This document shows positions 1 to 8,053 of a stretch of 64,000 nt of DNA, in pieces. The stretch is from Methyloversatilis thermotolerans. Its GTDB lineage: Bacteria; Pseudomonadota; Gammaproteobacteria; Burkholderiales; Rhodocyclaceae. Both the position numbers and the translations under genes were made by a program. Under the pieces are notes generated by a model that saw only the letters and a program-made list of their open reading frames with translations, was not told the DNA's origin and ran no database searches. Where the stretch lies: contig NZ_KB889967.1 of assembly GCF_000372885.1 (NCBI RefSeq), positions 1,794,655-1,858,654 on the forward strand, written 5' to 3'. Each line of letters opens with the position of its first letter. Positions within the stretch are counted from its first letter, which is position 1.

Positions 1-271
1 CCTCCTGCGCCTCACGCAGCGCGGTCGCTTCCGGCGACGCGTCTCCCTCGTCCACACGGCCGCCGGGAAAGGCGATCTGACCGGGGTGATCGCGCAGATG
101 CGCAGTGCGTCGCGTCAGCAGCAAGGTGGGTTCCGCGCCGCCCAGCACCACCGGCACCAGCACCGCGGCCGGCGTAAAGGCGGCGAAACGCGGATCCGGC
201 GCACTGCTGGCGCGAGCCGACAAGCGGTCACGCAAGGCATTGACATCGAACGAAAGCCGGGCGGGATTCAT
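1..271 (-). CDS. NUDIX hydrolase, CoA pyrophosphatase type (partial)
   Basis: Only the N-terminal about 90 residues lie in the window; the 3' end is cut off. Reading leftward from the ATG at 271, the protein has a short helical leader ([20 protein letters not shown]), then a strand ending in [20 protein letters not shown], and then the Nudix box [21 protein letters not shown]. The phrase [10 protein letters not shown] before the box is typical of the NudL/YeaB coenzyme A pyrophosphatase branch, which hydrolyses CoA to 3',5'-ADP and phosphopantetheine. It stops just short of the next gene on the same strand (stop at 274), so the two may be co-transcribed. The substrate assignment rests on the family resemblance; the Nudix fold itself is certain. 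Confidence 0.85.
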   Translation of the reverse strand, partial: MNPARLSFDVNALRDRLSARASSAPDPRFAAFTPAAVLVPVVLGGAEPTLLLTRRTAHLRDHPGQIAFPGGRVDEGDASPEATALREAQE

Positions 272-273
272 CT

Positions 274-936
274 TCAGTAGCGCTGACGCAAGGTCAGGGT
301 CTGGCCGCTGCGTTCCATGTCCATGCGGTTCAGGAAACTCATGCCCAGCAGCACCTGTGGCATCTGCGCGTCGACCACCGCACCCTCCACATTGGACAGG
401 GTCACGCTGCCCAGCTTCACGCTGGCCAGTTGCACCCGCCACGAGCGCACGATGCCGCCGGCAGTGTGCACCGGCACCTGTGGCGCCTTGCTCAGATCAA
501 GACCGGCGCGTCGCGCAGTGCTGCGGTCCATCGCGATGATGGTGGCGCCGGTGTCGACCATGAAAGTGACCGGAACGCCATTGATGCTGCCCGGCGACAG
601 GAAATGCCCCTGTCCGTCGGCCGTCAGGTGCACCACCGAGGCCGACGGCGGACCGCTGCTGCGGCTGGACGCGACGTTGTCGCCGATGCGCAGGCGTGCG
701 CGCTGGCCCTTGATGTCCACCCAGGCGCTGTCGCCCTCGATGGACAGCAGCTTCACGCCTTCCGGCGATGTGGCGCCGACGCGCAGCGTGCGCGGCTGCC
801 CGCCATCGATCACCAGTACGGCCTTGCCGCCGAACACACCGGCGAGCGAAACGTCCAGGGCCCATGATGCATTGCAAAAAAGCAGCGCCACGAGCGCGGC
901 AGGCGTCGCTAGAATGCTTACCGGAGGTAATCTCAT
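274..936 (-). CDS. retropepsin-like aspartic protease, secreted/periplasmic (clan AA, TIGR02281-like)
   Basis: A 220-residue protein. The first 26 residues form a signal peptide (hydrophobic core [13 protein letters not shown], cleavage after NASWA). The C-terminal half holds the single retropepsin lobe with the catalytic motif VDTGAT (Asp128) followed by the flap-like region and a second hydrophobic-hydrophobic-Gly element near VLLGMSFL. A single DTG lobe implies action as a dimer, probably in the periplasm. The start is set by the signal peptide at ATG 936; an upstream in-frame ATG at 945 gives MGFM and is possible. No clear ribosome binding site is seen. The ATG overlaps, on the opposite strand, the ATG of the amidotransferase gene. 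Substrate unknown. Confidence 0.85.
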   Translation of the reverse strand: MRLPPVSILATPAALVALLFCNASWALDVSLAGVFGGKAVLVIDGGQPRTLRVGATSPEGVKLLSIEGDSAWVDIKGQRARLRIGDNVASSRSSGPPSASVVHLTADGQGHFLSPGSINGVPVTFMVDTGATIIAMDRSTARRAGLDLSKAPQVPVHTAGGIVRSWRVQLASVKLGSVTLSNVEGAVVDAQMPQVLLGMSFLNRMDMERSGQTLTLRQRY

Positions 937-1639
937 GAAGCCCATCGCTGTATTCCGCCACAGCCCGACCGAAGGTGCCGGGCATTTTGCAACATTCATG
1001 CAGGCCCAGGGGCGCGAAATCATGGTGTTCGCGATCGACCGCGGCGACCCGGTACCGGACGATCCGACCGCTTTTGCCGGCCTGTGTTTCATGGGCGGCC
1101 CGATGAGTGTCAACGACCCGCTGCCCTGGATTCCGCAGGTACTCGCACTGATACGCGCGGCCATGGACGCGGACATTCCGGTCATCGGTCACTGCCTGGG
1201 CGGTCAGCTCATGTCCAAGGCGCTGGGCGGGACGGTAGGCAGCAACCGTTGCAAGGAAATCGGCTGGCTGGATGTGCAGGCGACCGACCCGAGCGCAGCG
1301 CACTGGTTCGGCGACCGGCCGGGTTTTCCGTCCTTCCACTGGCACGGCGAAACCTTCACCGTGCCCGAGGGCGCCACCCGCATCCTGGCCTCGGAAGGCT
1401 GCGACAACCAGGCCTGGGTGAAGGGCAAGCATCTGGCCATGCAGTGCCACGTCGAAATGACCGAAGCCATGGTGCAGGAGTGGTGTCGCAATGGCGCAGA
1501 CGAAATCCGCGAAGCCTCATCCCAGAGTACCGTGCAGCAACCGGCGGACATCCAGAGTGATCTGGGGACGCGCATCGCGGCGCTGCACGCAGTCGCGGAG
1601 AGCGCCTACACACAGTGGGCCAGAGGCTTGAAGGACTGA
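935..1639 (+). CDS. class I glutamine amidotransferase-domain protein
   Basis: A 234-residue stand-alone GATase1 protein. The nucleophile elbow is GHCLGGQ (Cys87) and the His-Glu pair lies in CHVEMT (His172, Glu174), so the full triad is present; FHWHGE around residue 137 is the other conserved element. Proteins of this kind (GMP synthase-like or YfeJ-like) hydrolyse glutamine or gamma-glutamyl compounds; no synthetase domain is attached and the acceptor is unknown. The start has an excellent ribosome binding site, CCGGAGG at 921-927, eight bases before the ATG. It diverges from the aspartic protease gene. A rho-independent terminator follows the stop immediately. Confidence 0.85.
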   Translation: MKPIAVFRHSPTEGAGHFATFMQAQGREIMVFAIDRGDPVPDDPTAFAGLCFMGGPMSVNDPLPWIPQVLALIRAAMDADIPVIGHCLGGQLMSKALGGTVGSNRCKEIGWLDVQATDPSAAHWFGDRPGFPSFHWHGETFTVPEGATRILASEGCDNQAWVKGKHLAMQCHVEMTEAMVQEWCRNGADEIREASSQSTVQQPADIQSDLGTRIAALHAVAESAYTQWARGLKD

Positions 1640-1645
1640 AGGGCG

Positions 1646-1672
1646 GCTGATGCCGCGACATCGGCTTTTTTT
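1646..1672 (+). terminator. rho-independent terminator of the amidotransferase gene
   Basis: A 7-bp stem GCTGATG/CATCGGC (one G-T wobble) with loop CCGCGA, followed directly by seven T residues at 1666-1672. It starts seven bases after the amidotransferase stop codon. Confidence 0.7.
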
Positions 1673-1696
1673 GAAAGGCCCGCAGCCCGCATAAGC

Positions 1697-1850
1697 CGCA
1701 TCGCGGCCAGAGGCCGCTCCCACAAAAGCTCTCGCCGATCACGAACGGCGCCGGGGTTTGGTGGGAGCGGGCTTGCCCGCGATTCCACCCTCGAACGAAG
1801 CCTGCGGCCCGCATGCGCCACATCGCGACTTGCGGTCGCTCCTGCAACAG
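1697..1850. repeat. REP-like palindromic repeat cluster, three units
   Basis: Three related imperfect palindromes lie between the convergent ends of the amidotransferase and YajQ genes. Unit A (about 1701-1723) reads TCGCGGCCAGAGGCCGCTCC; unit B (about 1761-1783) is the same type in opposite orientation, GTGGGAGCGGGCTTGCCCGC; unit C (about 1823-1845) reads TCGCGACTTGCGGTCGCTCC. Units A and C also share similar left flanks (CCCGCATAAGCCGCA and CCCGCATGCGCCACA), so each repeat is about 50 bp. The pattern resembles the REP/BIME elements of Pseudomonas, which are dispersed by RAYT transposases; no RAYT gene is in the window. Confidence 0.6.
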
Positions 1851-1881
1851 CGCGCCCTGACAACGAACCGCGCGCAATCGA

Positions 1882-2367
1882 TCAGTCGCGGAAATTGCCG
1901 AACTGGAGTGGTATATCGGTGACGTCCTTGCGCAGCAGCGCGATCGCATCCTGCAGGGTGTCGCGCTTGGCGCCGGTCACGCGCACTTCCTCACCCTGTA
2001 TGCTGGCCTGCACCTTGAGCTTGCTGTCCTTGATCAGGCGCACGATCTTCTTCGCGGTGTCAGAGTCTATGCCCACCTTGAGCTTCAGCTCCTGCTTCAC
2101 CTTGTTGCCGCTGATCTTCTGCACGTCGCCACGCTCCACCGAACGCACGTCGATGCCGCGCTTGGCGAACTTGCCGACCAGGACGTCATAGACCTGATCG
2201 AGCTTGAAGTCGTCGTCGGCGAACAGGGTGAGCAACTTGTCGCCCTGCTCCACGCGCGCGTCCGATCCCTTGAAGTCGAAGCGGTTGGCGATTTCCTTGT
2301 TCGCCTGGTCGACCGCATTGCGCAGTTCGACCATATTGATTTCGGAACTGATGTCGAAAGACGGCAT
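1882..2367 (-). CDS. yajQ: YajQ family nucleotide-binding protein
   Basis: A 161-residue protein matching the full YajQ length. The diagnostic start [20 protein letters not shown] and the tail ending in [10 protein letters not shown] are both present, with the internal repeat of two RNP-like halves ([12 protein letters not shown] and the [15 protein letters not shown] strand). Members bind nucleic acids, nucleotides and, in Xanthomonas and Pseudomonas, cyclic di-GMP. The start at 2367 is chosen because homologues begin at MPSFDI; a longer reading from 2397 adds ten unconserved residues. GAGGT lies about eight bases upstream. It is followed downstream by the REP-like cluster. A cyclic di-GMP role would fit with the diguanylate cyclase elsewhere in the window, but that link is inference. 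Confidence 0.93.
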   Translation of the reverse strand: MPSFDISSEINMVELRNAVDQANKEIANRFDFKGSDARVEQGDKLLTLFADDDFKLDQVYDVLVGKFAKRGIDVRSVERGDVQKISGNKVKQELKLKVGIDSDTAKKIVRLIKDSKLKVQASIQGEEVRVTGAKRDTLQDAIALLRKDVTDIPLQFGNFRD

Positions 2368-2420
2368 GCTGGAAACCTCGTGTTCGGCGACGGGCACCGC
2401 GCGGCGCCCGATGCCGCGGA

Positions 2421-2735
2421 TCAGCCGAAGTGGCAGACGTAGTGGTAGGGCTCGCCGCTCACTTCGATGTCAAAGGCAGAATTTCCCGGCACGGTGTAGG
2501 ACTCGCCGGCACCGTAGGTCTTCCATTCCGTCTCGCCTTTCAGACGCACACGGCAGCTGCCCGCCACGCCTTCCATGATTTCCGGCGCGCCGGTGTTGAA
2601 GGTGAGCGTGGACGGCAGGATGACGCCGACCGATTTCTTCGTTCCATCGGCGAACTGGATGCTGTGGCTCACGCACTTGCCGTCGAAATACACATTGGCC
2701 TTCTTGACCACGCTCACGTTGTCGTACTGGGACAT
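2421..2735 (-). CDS. ppnP: pyrimidine/purine nucleoside phosphorylase
   Basis: A 104-residue cupin of the former DUF1255/YaiE family. The beta-strand pattern ends with the characteristic motifs [39 protein letters not shown] and YHYVCHFG. The enzyme splits several nucleosides to free bases and ribose-1-phosphate, a salvage reaction. The start at 2735 ([10 protein letters not shown]) is preceded by AGGAAACG; an upstream in-frame methionine at 2765 is ignored because homologues begin near the chosen position. It lies downstream of argG on the same strand, separated by a strong stem-loop, so it may be a separate transcript. Confidence 0.92.
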   Translation of the reverse strand: MSQYDNVSVVKKANVYFDGKCVSHSIQFADGTKKSVGVILPSTLTFNTGAPEIMEGVAGSCRVRLKGETEWKTYGAGESYTVPGNSAFDIEVSGEPYHYVCHFG

Positions 2736-2780
2736 ATTCGTTTCCTGAGAAAAGAGGGAAGCCACGCCGGGCTGCGGACC

Positions 2781-2823
2781 GCGCGCTCGACGCAGCCGGA
2801 CATCCGGTCCGCGTCGAGCGCGC
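2781..2823. repeat. nested perfect inverted repeat between argG and ppnP
   Basis: Arms GCGCGCTCGACGC (2781-2793) and GCGTCGAGCGCGC (2811-2823) are perfect complements over 13 bp, and the 17-bp interior contains a second small hairpin, CCGGA/TCCGG at 2796-2807. Flanking GGCTGC/GCAGCC bases could extend the stem. There is no T-run on either strand, so it may be a transcript-end stabiliser, a factor-assisted terminator or a repeat element after argG. Confidence 0.6.
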
Positions 2824-2840
2824 AGCCGTCGCGAGGGATC

Positions 2841-4079
2841 CTACTTGCCGCGCTTGATGGCAGCGTTGGCCGCGATGCGCATGCGCAGCGCATTCAGCTT
2901 GATGAAACCGGCCGCATCCTTCTGGTCGTAGGCGCCGGCGTCGTCCTCGAAGGTGGCGATGGTCGGATCGAACAGCGAATCGGTCTTCGAATCGCGCGCG
3001 ACCACGACGACATTACCCTTGTACAGCTTCAGGCGCACCCAGCCATTCACCGTCTGCTGCGTATGGTCGATCAGGGCCTGCAGCGCGCGGCGCTCAGGGC
3101 TCCACCAGTAGCCGGTGTAGATCATGCTCGCGTAACGCGGCATCAGGTCGTCCTTCAGATGGGCCACTTCGCGGTCCAGCGTGATCGACTCGATGGCGCG
3201 GTGGGCGCGCAGCAGGATGGTGCCGCCCGGGGTTTCGTAGCAACCGCGCGACTTCATGCCGACATAGCGGTTTTCGACCAGGTCGAGACGGCCGATGCCG
3301 TGCTTGCCACCGATCCTGTTCAGCGTGGCGAGCAGTTCGTGCGCCGGCATGCGCTGACCATTGATGCTCACCAGGTCACCGCGCTCGAACTCGAGGTCGA
3401 GGTACTCCGCCGCATCCGGTGCCGCTTCCGGCGACACGGTCCAGCGCCACATCGATTCCTCCGCCTCGGCCGACGGGTCTTCCAGATGCCGCCCTTCGTA
3501 GCTGATGTGCAGCAGGTTGGCGTCCATGGAATACGGCGAACCGCCCTGCTTGTGCTTCATTTCGATCGGAATGCCGTGCTTCTCTGCGTAGGCGAGCAGC
3601 TTTTCGCGCGACAGCAGGTCCCACTCGCGCCACGGTGCGATGATCTTCACGCCCGGCATCAGTGCATAGGCACCCAGTTCGAAGCGCACCTGGTCATTAC
3701 CCTTGCCGGTGGCGCCGTGGGAAATCGCGTCCGCGCCGGTTTCGCGCGCGATATCGACCAGGCGCTTGGCGATCAGCGGGCGGGCGATCGAGGTGCCGAG
3801 CAGATATTCGCCTTCGTAAATGGTATTGGCGCGGAACATCGGAAACACGAAGTCGCGCACGAACTCCTCGCGCACGTCGTCGATGAAGATGTTGCCGGGC
3901 TTGATGCCCAACTGCAGCGCCTTGGCGCGTGCGGGCTCGAGTTCCTCGCCCTGGCCGAGGTCGGCGGTGAAAGTCACCACTTCACACTTGTATACATCCT
4001 GCAGCCATTTCAGGATGACCGAGGTGTCCAGGCCGCCGGAATAGGCGAGAACCACTTTCTTGATGTCGCCGCTACTCAT
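2841..4079 (-). CDS. argG: argininosuccinate synthase
   Basis: A 412-residue type-1 argininosuccinate synthase, joining citrulline and aspartate with ATP in the seventh step of arginine synthesis. The N-terminal PP-loop motif AYSGGLDTS is at residues 12-20. Further signatures are the [10 protein letters not shown] strand, the [14 protein letters not shown] segment and [16 protein letters not shown]. It is the last gene of a minus-strand series argD-argF-argG, 39 bases after argF. The high conservation and normal length leave no doubt. A strong stem-loop follows the stop codon. Confidence 0.98.
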   Translation of the reverse strand: MSSGDIKKVVLAYSGGLDTSVILKWLQDVYKCEVVTFTADLGQGEELEPARAKALQLGIKPGNIFIDDVREEFVRDFVFPMFRANTIYEGEYLLGTSIARPLIAKRLVDIARETGADAISHGATGKGNDQVRFELGAYALMPGVKIIAPWREWDLLSREKLLAYAEKHGIPIEMKHKQGGSPYSMDANLLHISYEGRHLEDPSAEAEESMWRWTVSPEAAPDAAEYLDLEFERGDLVSINGQRMPAHELLATLNRIGGKHGIGRLDLVENRYVGMKSRGCYETPGGTILLRAHRAIESITLDREVAHLKDDLMPRYASMIYTGYWWSPERRALQALIDHTQQTVNGWVRLKLYKGNVVVVARDSKTDSLFDPTIATFEDDAGAYDQKDAAGFIKLNALRMRIAANAAIKRGK

Positions 4080-4118
4080 CGTATTTCGCTTTCGTCTTTC
4101 AGATTTTGAAGCAGAGGA

Positions 4119-5042
4119 TCAACTGCCGGACACGCGACCGAGCAGCAGGAATTCCATCAGCGCCTTCTGCGCGTGCAGCCGGTTTTCCGCCTCCTCCCAG
4201 ACGACGGAATGCGGACCGTCTATCACATCGGCGGTCACTTCCTCGCCACGGTGCGCAGGCAGGCAGTGCATGAACAGGGAATCGGGGCGAGCCACCTTCA
4301 TCATGTCCGCATCAACCTGCCAGTCGGCGAAGGCAGCGGCGCGCTGTTCATTCTCCGCTTCCCAGCCCATGGAGGTCCACACATCGGTGGTCACCAGATC
4401 GGCGCCGCGCGCGGCGTCCATGGGATCGGCGAAACATTCGTGGTGGCTGCCGGCGACCTCGACCTTGCTCACGTCGACTTCGTAGCCCGGCGGGGTCGAA
4501 ATGTTCAGCTTGAAATCGAACAGTTCGGCGGCCTGCATCCAGGTGTGGCACATATTGTTCGCGTCGCCTATCCAGGCGACGGTGCGACCGGTGATGTCGC
4601 CGCGCTGCTCGATCCAGGTGTAGATGTCGGCCAGCACCTGGCAGGGGTGGTACTCGTTGGTCAGACCATTGATCACCGGTACGCGCGAATGGGCGGCGAA
4701 ACGTTCGATGATGGTCTGTTCGAAGGTGCGGATCATGACGATGTCGCACATGCGGGAAATGACCTGCGCCGCATCTTCGACCGGCTCGCCGCGACCGAGC
4801 TGTGAATCGCGCGTGTTCAGATAGATGGCACTGCCACCCATCTGGTGCATGCCCGCCTCGAACGACAAGCGCGTACGCGTGCTCTGCTTCTCGAAAATCA
4901 TGACCAGCGTACGGTCCTGCAGCGGCCAGTACTGCTCGTAGCGCTTGAACTTGTCCTTGATCCAGCGTGTACGCGCGAACACGTGCTCGAGCTCTGCGCG
5001 CGAAAGATCCTTCAGTTGCAGAAAGTGTCTGGGTGCAGTCAT
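4119..5042 (-). CDS. argF: ornithine carbamoyltransferase
   Basis: A 307-residue enzyme that carbamoylates ornithine to citrulline. The carbamoyl-phosphate site STRTR is at residues 54-58, and the ornithine-side motif HCLPAHRGEE begins near residue 259. MRTFEQ and NGLTNEYHPCQVLADI are also typical. The start at 5042 lies one base after the argD stop, so translation is probably coupled. It belongs to the argD-argF-argG run, which gives three of the last steps from N-acetylglutamate semialdehyde to argininosuccinate. Confidence 0.98.
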   Translation of the reverse strand: MTAPRHFLQLKDLSRAELEHVFARTRWIKDKFKRYEQYWPLQDRTLVMIFEKQSTRTRLSFEAGMHQMGGSAIYLNTRDSQLGRGEPVEDAAQVISRMCDIVMIRTFEQTIIERFAAHSRVPVINGLTNEYHPCQVLADIYTWIEQRGDITGRTVAWIGDANNMCHTWMQAAELFDFKLNISTPPGYEVDVSKVEVAGSHHECFADPMDAARGADLVTTDVWTSMGWEAENEQRAAAFADWQVDADMMKVARPDSLFMHCLPAHRGEEVTADVIDGPHSVVWEEAENRLHAQKALMEFLLLGRVSGS

Positions 5043-5043
5043 T

Positions 5044-6231
5044 TCATGCAGCGAGCTGTTGGCCCGCGAGGAAGTTGCGGATGATGGGCGAAAGCCGGTC
5101 CACCAGTTCGCGGCTGTCCGCCTCGGTGTAGACGAGCGGGGGCACCAGGCGGATGGTGCTGTCCGCCGTCACGTTGATGAGCAGGCCGGCATCGCGCGCG
5201 AGCCCGACAAGTTCTCCGCACGGACGGTCGAGTTCGATGCCGGTCATCATGCCGACGCCGCGGATGTCCTTCACTCCGGCGAGGTCCTTCAGCGTTTCCC
5301 GGAAACCGCTGCGTATCAGATCGCCCTGACGCGCCGCATTGCCGCGCAGGTCGTCGCGCTCCACGACGTCGAGCGTGGTCAGGGCAGCAATGCAGGCGAG
5401 CGGGTTGCCGCCGAAGGTCGACCCGTGGTTGCCGGGCTTGAATACACCAGCCGCCGGACCGCGCGCAAGGCAGGCGCCGATGGGCACGCCGGAACCCAGC
5501 CCCTTGGCCAGCGTCATCACGTCCGGCTCTATGCCGGCATGCTGGAAACCGAACCAGGTGCCGGTGCGAGCGATGCCGGACTGCACCTCGTCGATCATGA
5601 ACAGCCATTGCTGTTGCGTGCACAGCTCGCGCAGTTCGCGCATGAAAGCTGCGTCGGCCGGATGGATGCCGCCCTCGCCCTGCACCGGTTCGAACAGTAC
5701 GGCGACGACATTCCGGTTGTGTTCGGCGATGGAGCGGATGGCCGCCAGGTCGTTGAACGGAACGCGGTAGAAACCCGGGGTCAGCGGCTCGAATCCAGCC
5801 TGTACCTTGCGATTGCCCGTAGCGGACAAGGTGGCGAGCGTACGGCCGTGGAAAGCATGTTCCATGACGATGATGCCGGGCAGTTCGATGCCGCGCTGAT
5901 GGCCATACAGGCGAGCCAGCTTGATCGCGGCCTCGTTCGCCTCGCAGCCGGAATTGCAGAAGAACACTTCGTCCATGCCGGACAGCGCCGCCAGACGATC
6001 GGACAGTTTTTCCTGCGGCAGCACGCGGTAAAGATTGGAGCAGTGGATCAGTTCCGCAGCCTGAGCGGCAATCGCCTGCACCAGGTCAGGGTGACCATGA
6101 CCGAGCGTATTCACTGCCACGCCCGCGACCGCGTCGAGATACTCACGTCCGGCTTCGTCGTACAGGCGCACGCCCTTGCCATGCGTGAACGCAATCGGCT
6201 GCCGACCGTAGGTATTCATCAGGTGACTCAT
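5044..6231 (-). CDS. argD: acetylornithine aminotransferase
   Basis: A 395-residue class-III PLP-dependent aminotransferase. The PLP-binding lysine is Lys243 in TLAKGLGSG, and FIDEVQSGIARTG precedes it. Beginning MSHLMNTYGRQPI and motifs such as NTLGHGHP and FCNSGCEANEAAIKLAR fit ArgD, which converts N-acetylglutamate semialdehyde to N-acetylornithine and usually also serves as succinyldiaminopimelate aminotransferase. The start at 6231 is supported by GGAG about eight bases upstream; the reading frame stays open to 6261. It leads the argDFG run. A strong terminator hairpin lies only 60 bases upstream on the same strand, raising the possibility of attenuation. Confidence 0.95.
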   Translation of the reverse strand: MSHLMNTYGRQPIAFTHGKGVRLYDEAGREYLDAVAGVAVNTLGHGHPDLVQAIAAQAAELIHCSNLYRVLPQEKLSDRLAALSGMDEVFFCNSGCEANEAAIKLARLYGHQRGIELPGIIVMEHAFHGRTLATLSATGNRKVQAGFEPLTPGFYRVPFNDLAAIRSIAEHNRNVVAVLFEPVQGEGGIHPADAAFMRELRELCTQQQWLFMIDEVQSGIARTGTWFGFQHAGIEPDVMTLAKGLGSGVPIGACLARGPAAGVFKPGNHGSTFGGNPLACIAALTTLDVVERDDLRGNAARQGDLIRSGFRETLKDLAGVKDIRGVGMMTGIELDRPCGELVGLARDAGLLINVTADSTIRLVPPLVYTEADSRELVDRLSPIIRNFLAGQQLAA

Positions 6232-6290
6232 CGATACCACTCCGTTGAAGGAACCGGGCACATTCAGGCGTCCGGTGCGATACGGAAAAC

Positions 6291-6323
6291 GAAAAAAGCA
6301 CGGCGGCTCGCGCCGCCGTGCTT
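6291..6323 (-). terminator. intrinsic terminator in the argD leader (possible attenuator)
   Basis: A perfect 12-bp stem (6296-6307 with 6312-6323) closes a four-base loop, and on the minus strand it runs straight into six T residues (A-run at 6292-6297). It ends about 60 bases before the argD start. It could end transcripts of the small gene at 6499-6750, or act as an attenuator if argD is transcribed from further upstream. No convincing promoter is visible in the 60 bases between hairpin and argD. Confidence 0.8.
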
Positions 6324-6498
6324 GGGTCAGGTCGGAATTTTAGTTCAAAGGCAGCGCGCTGTGTAGCAGTCCGCGCCCATGGGCGGCACACAGTGTCACC
6401 ACTCTGCTGCGCGTGCTGCGCAGTCGCGGCGACCGCCGCGCCAGACACTCGCTCGACGCGGCATCCGGCCGCATCATGAAATGAAGTCAGCAGGCCAC

Positions 6499-6750
6499 TC
6501 AGCGATGCGGGCCGGATGCAAGGGCAGGCTCAGGCACGGACCGTGCTATCACCGAGCAGCCGACATAGATCTGCCTGAGCTTGCGCTCCGCCTCCTCGGC
6601 ATCGAGGCCGGGAATCGACAGGTTTTCGATCAGCACGCCGCCGCGAGTACGGATGCTGAAGCCGAAACGAGCCATCTGACAGCGAAGCAGTACAGATGGC
6701 GCACTGGGTTCAACGTGCCGCTTGCGGGACCGGATACTCGAATTGAGCAT
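6499..6750 (-). CDS. small conserved-looking protein of unknown function, 83 aa
   Basis: I do not recognise this family with confidence. The 83-residue product has a basic N-terminus (MLNSSIRSRKRHVEPSAPS), then a stretch MARFGFSIRTRGGVLIENLS resembling a small beta-strand pair, an acidic helix PGLDAEEAERKLRQIYVGC, and a tail VPEPALASGPHR. Two lines of evidence make it a real gene: GAGGAGG nine bases before the ATG, and a near-consensus sigma-70 promoter 30 bases upstream. It has no signal peptide or membrane segment. It is transcribed toward argD, with a terminator in between. A start at 6675 (MARFGF) is possible but lacks a ribosome binding site. Confidence 0.65.
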   Translation of the reverse strand: MLNSSIRSRKRHVEPSAPSVLLRCQMARFGFSIRTRGGVLIENLSIPGLDAEEAERKLRQIYVGCSVIARSVPEPALASGPHR

Positions 6751-6780
6751 AAATCGCTGCCTCCTCATAGGGATAGCGGC

Positions 6781-6809
6781 AGTATAGAAAGACGACTTTA
6801 GCTTTACAA
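6781..6809 (-). promoter_or_regulatory. sigma-70-type promoter for the 83-aa gene
   Basis: On the minus strand, TTGTAA (6804-6809) and TATACT (6781-6786) are separated by exactly 17 bp. Predicted transcription begins near 6774, giving a leader of about 24 nt that ends in the GAGGAGG ribosome binding site. The surrounding stretch 6780-6850 is strikingly AT-rich for this genome and separates two divergent genes. Confidence 0.7.
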
Positions 6810-6931
6810 CCTATTACAGTTGTTTTTAAACGAAAAATAAATGCCGATTTATCCATGCAATTCAGGTTAACGGCAGAAAACGCAAACAAAAGAGCCCCAG
6901 ACAGAAACCCCACCCCGGACTGATACACACG

Positions 6932-7318
6932 ATGAGCGCGATACCGAATATGCAGCCGCAGGCTGACCAGGACGTACTGCCCACAACGCCCGCCAACGAA
7001 CCGCTGCCGCGCCGCACGGCCGAGAATCCCCGCCAGGCCCGCAGCTTCACGATCATCGGCACGACCAGCGCGGGCAAGACATTCCGCCCGAGCGACTGGT
7101 CGGATCGCCTGTGCGGCGTCATGTCCTCGTTTGGCAGCCAGCGCAAGATGCGCTATTCGCCCTTCGTTCGTCCGGGCTGCCTCATCACCGGCGAGAAGTG
7201 CGTTTTCGTGGATGCCCGTCTGTATGCGCTGGAGCCCCTGGCCTACAACTTCCTGCTGCACTTCGGTCGCGACAACGATCTGAAGGTGGAATTCGAGGAA
7301 GCCGCAGTCGAAGCCTGA
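6932..7318 (+). CDS. DUF3579 family protein
   Basis: A 128-residue protein of the DUF3579 family, which I associate mainly with betaproteobacteria. The conserved core begins at about residue 38 (SFTIIGTTSAGKTFRPSDW) and continues with RLCGVMSSFG, RMRYSP-type FVRPG and CVFVDARLYALEPLAYNFLLHFGRDN. Function is unknown. The N-terminal 37 residues are unconserved in look, and a shorter start is conceivable, but no internal start has a better ribosome binding site. It diverges from the 83-aa gene and sits between arginine genes and rpsT. Confidence 0.85.
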   Translation: MSAIPNMQPQADQDVLPTTPANEPLPRRTAENPRQARSFTIIGTTSAGKTFRPSDWSDRLCGVMSSFGSQRKMRYSPFVRPGCLITGEKCVFVDARLYALEPLAYNFLLHFGRDNDLKVEFEEAAVEA

Positions 7319-7388
7319 ACGGACCGGAATACCGGGACCGCAGGAAGTACAGCCCGGCGCGCCCCGATGTGCGCCGTGACAAGAAAAG

Positions 7389-7422
7389 CAAGGGCCACCC
7401 GTCTCGCGAGGGGAGGCCCTTG
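7389..7422. terminator. hairpin terminator after the DUF3579 gene
   Basis: An 8-bp perfect stem CAAGGGCC/GGCCCTTG with an 18-base loop. On the plus strand it is followed by the weak tract TCCTTT; on the minus strand by CTTTTCTT. It could serve either direction. The rest of 7319-7596 holds nothing that I recognise. Confidence 0.55.
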
Positions 7423-7596
7423 TCCTTTGGAAAACTGTCCGTCCCACGCCACCGGACCCGATACGATATCCACCCCGACACCCACCCGATGAGGCGGCCG
7501 GCGCGCGGCCCGGAAGGCGGCTTTCTGGCACGCTGCGGCAGACGGAACGGGGAGCAACAAGAGAGGGCGCTGACGTGCGCGACGCGCAAGCGGCAA

Positions 7597-7626
7597 TAAA
7601 AAAGCCGGCATCAGCCGGCTTTTTCG
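7597..7626. terminator. bidirectional terminator downstream of rpsT
   Basis: AGCCGGC/GCCGGCT arms with an ATCA loop at 7603-7620, preceded by six A residues and followed by five T residues, so it works on both strands. It lies 15 bases after the rpsT stop codon. Confidence 0.85.
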
Positions 7627-7640
7627 GGAGCTACGACAGA

Positions 7641-7913
7641 TCAGGCTGCTGCGCCGATGGCCTTGATCGCAGCCGACAGGCGGCTCTTGTGACGGGCAGC
7701 CTTGTTCTTGTGGATGATGTTCTTGTCGGCAATGCTGTCTATCGTTGCCTGGGCCTTCGCGAACACGGCTTGCGCGGTGGCCTTGTCACCGGCCAGGATG
7801 GCCTTGCGGACGGTCTTGATGGCAGTGCGCAGCTCGGAACGCTGGCTCATGTTGTGATCGCGACGGACGTTCGCCTGACGGGCGCGCTTGCGCGCTTGTG
7901 CGGAATTGGCCAT
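7641..7913 (-). CDS. rpsT: 30S ribosomal protein S20
   Basis: A 90-residue S20 protein with the standard beginning [13 protein letters not shown] and the basic helical body ending [20 protein letters not shown]20 binds 16S rRNA early in small-subunit assembly. The start at 7913 matches all homologues; the frame is open further upstream. The ribosome binding site is weak (AAGAAAA), which is common for rpsT because S20 controls its own translation. A bidirectional terminator follows. The gene diverges from murJ. Confidence 0.98.
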   Translation of the reverse strand: MANSAQARKRARQANVRRDHNMSQRSELRTAIKTVRKAILAGDKATAQAVFAKAQATIDSIADKNIIHKNKAARHKSRLSAAIKAIGAAA

Positions 7914-8053
7914 TTTTCTTGCGAGGAGGTGTTCGGTAAAACGCGCGAGTATAAGCATTGAATCGGTGCCGCGCAAGCCCCGCACACTGCGCGCCGCTCG
8001 ATGGCTCTGGTAAGGTGCGCGCTGTTCGAGGCCCTCTCCCTGCTCTTCTTCCG

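Noticed and set aside
2430-4109. 559-codon open frame on the plus strand across argG
   Set aside because: It is antisense to well-conserved argG and its residues (His, Arg, Ala-rich) are the usual mirror of GC-rich coding sequence; no ribosome binding site or motif.
4945-6366. 473-codon plus-strand frame across argD/argF
   Set aside because: Antisense shadow of argD with no recognisable protein features.
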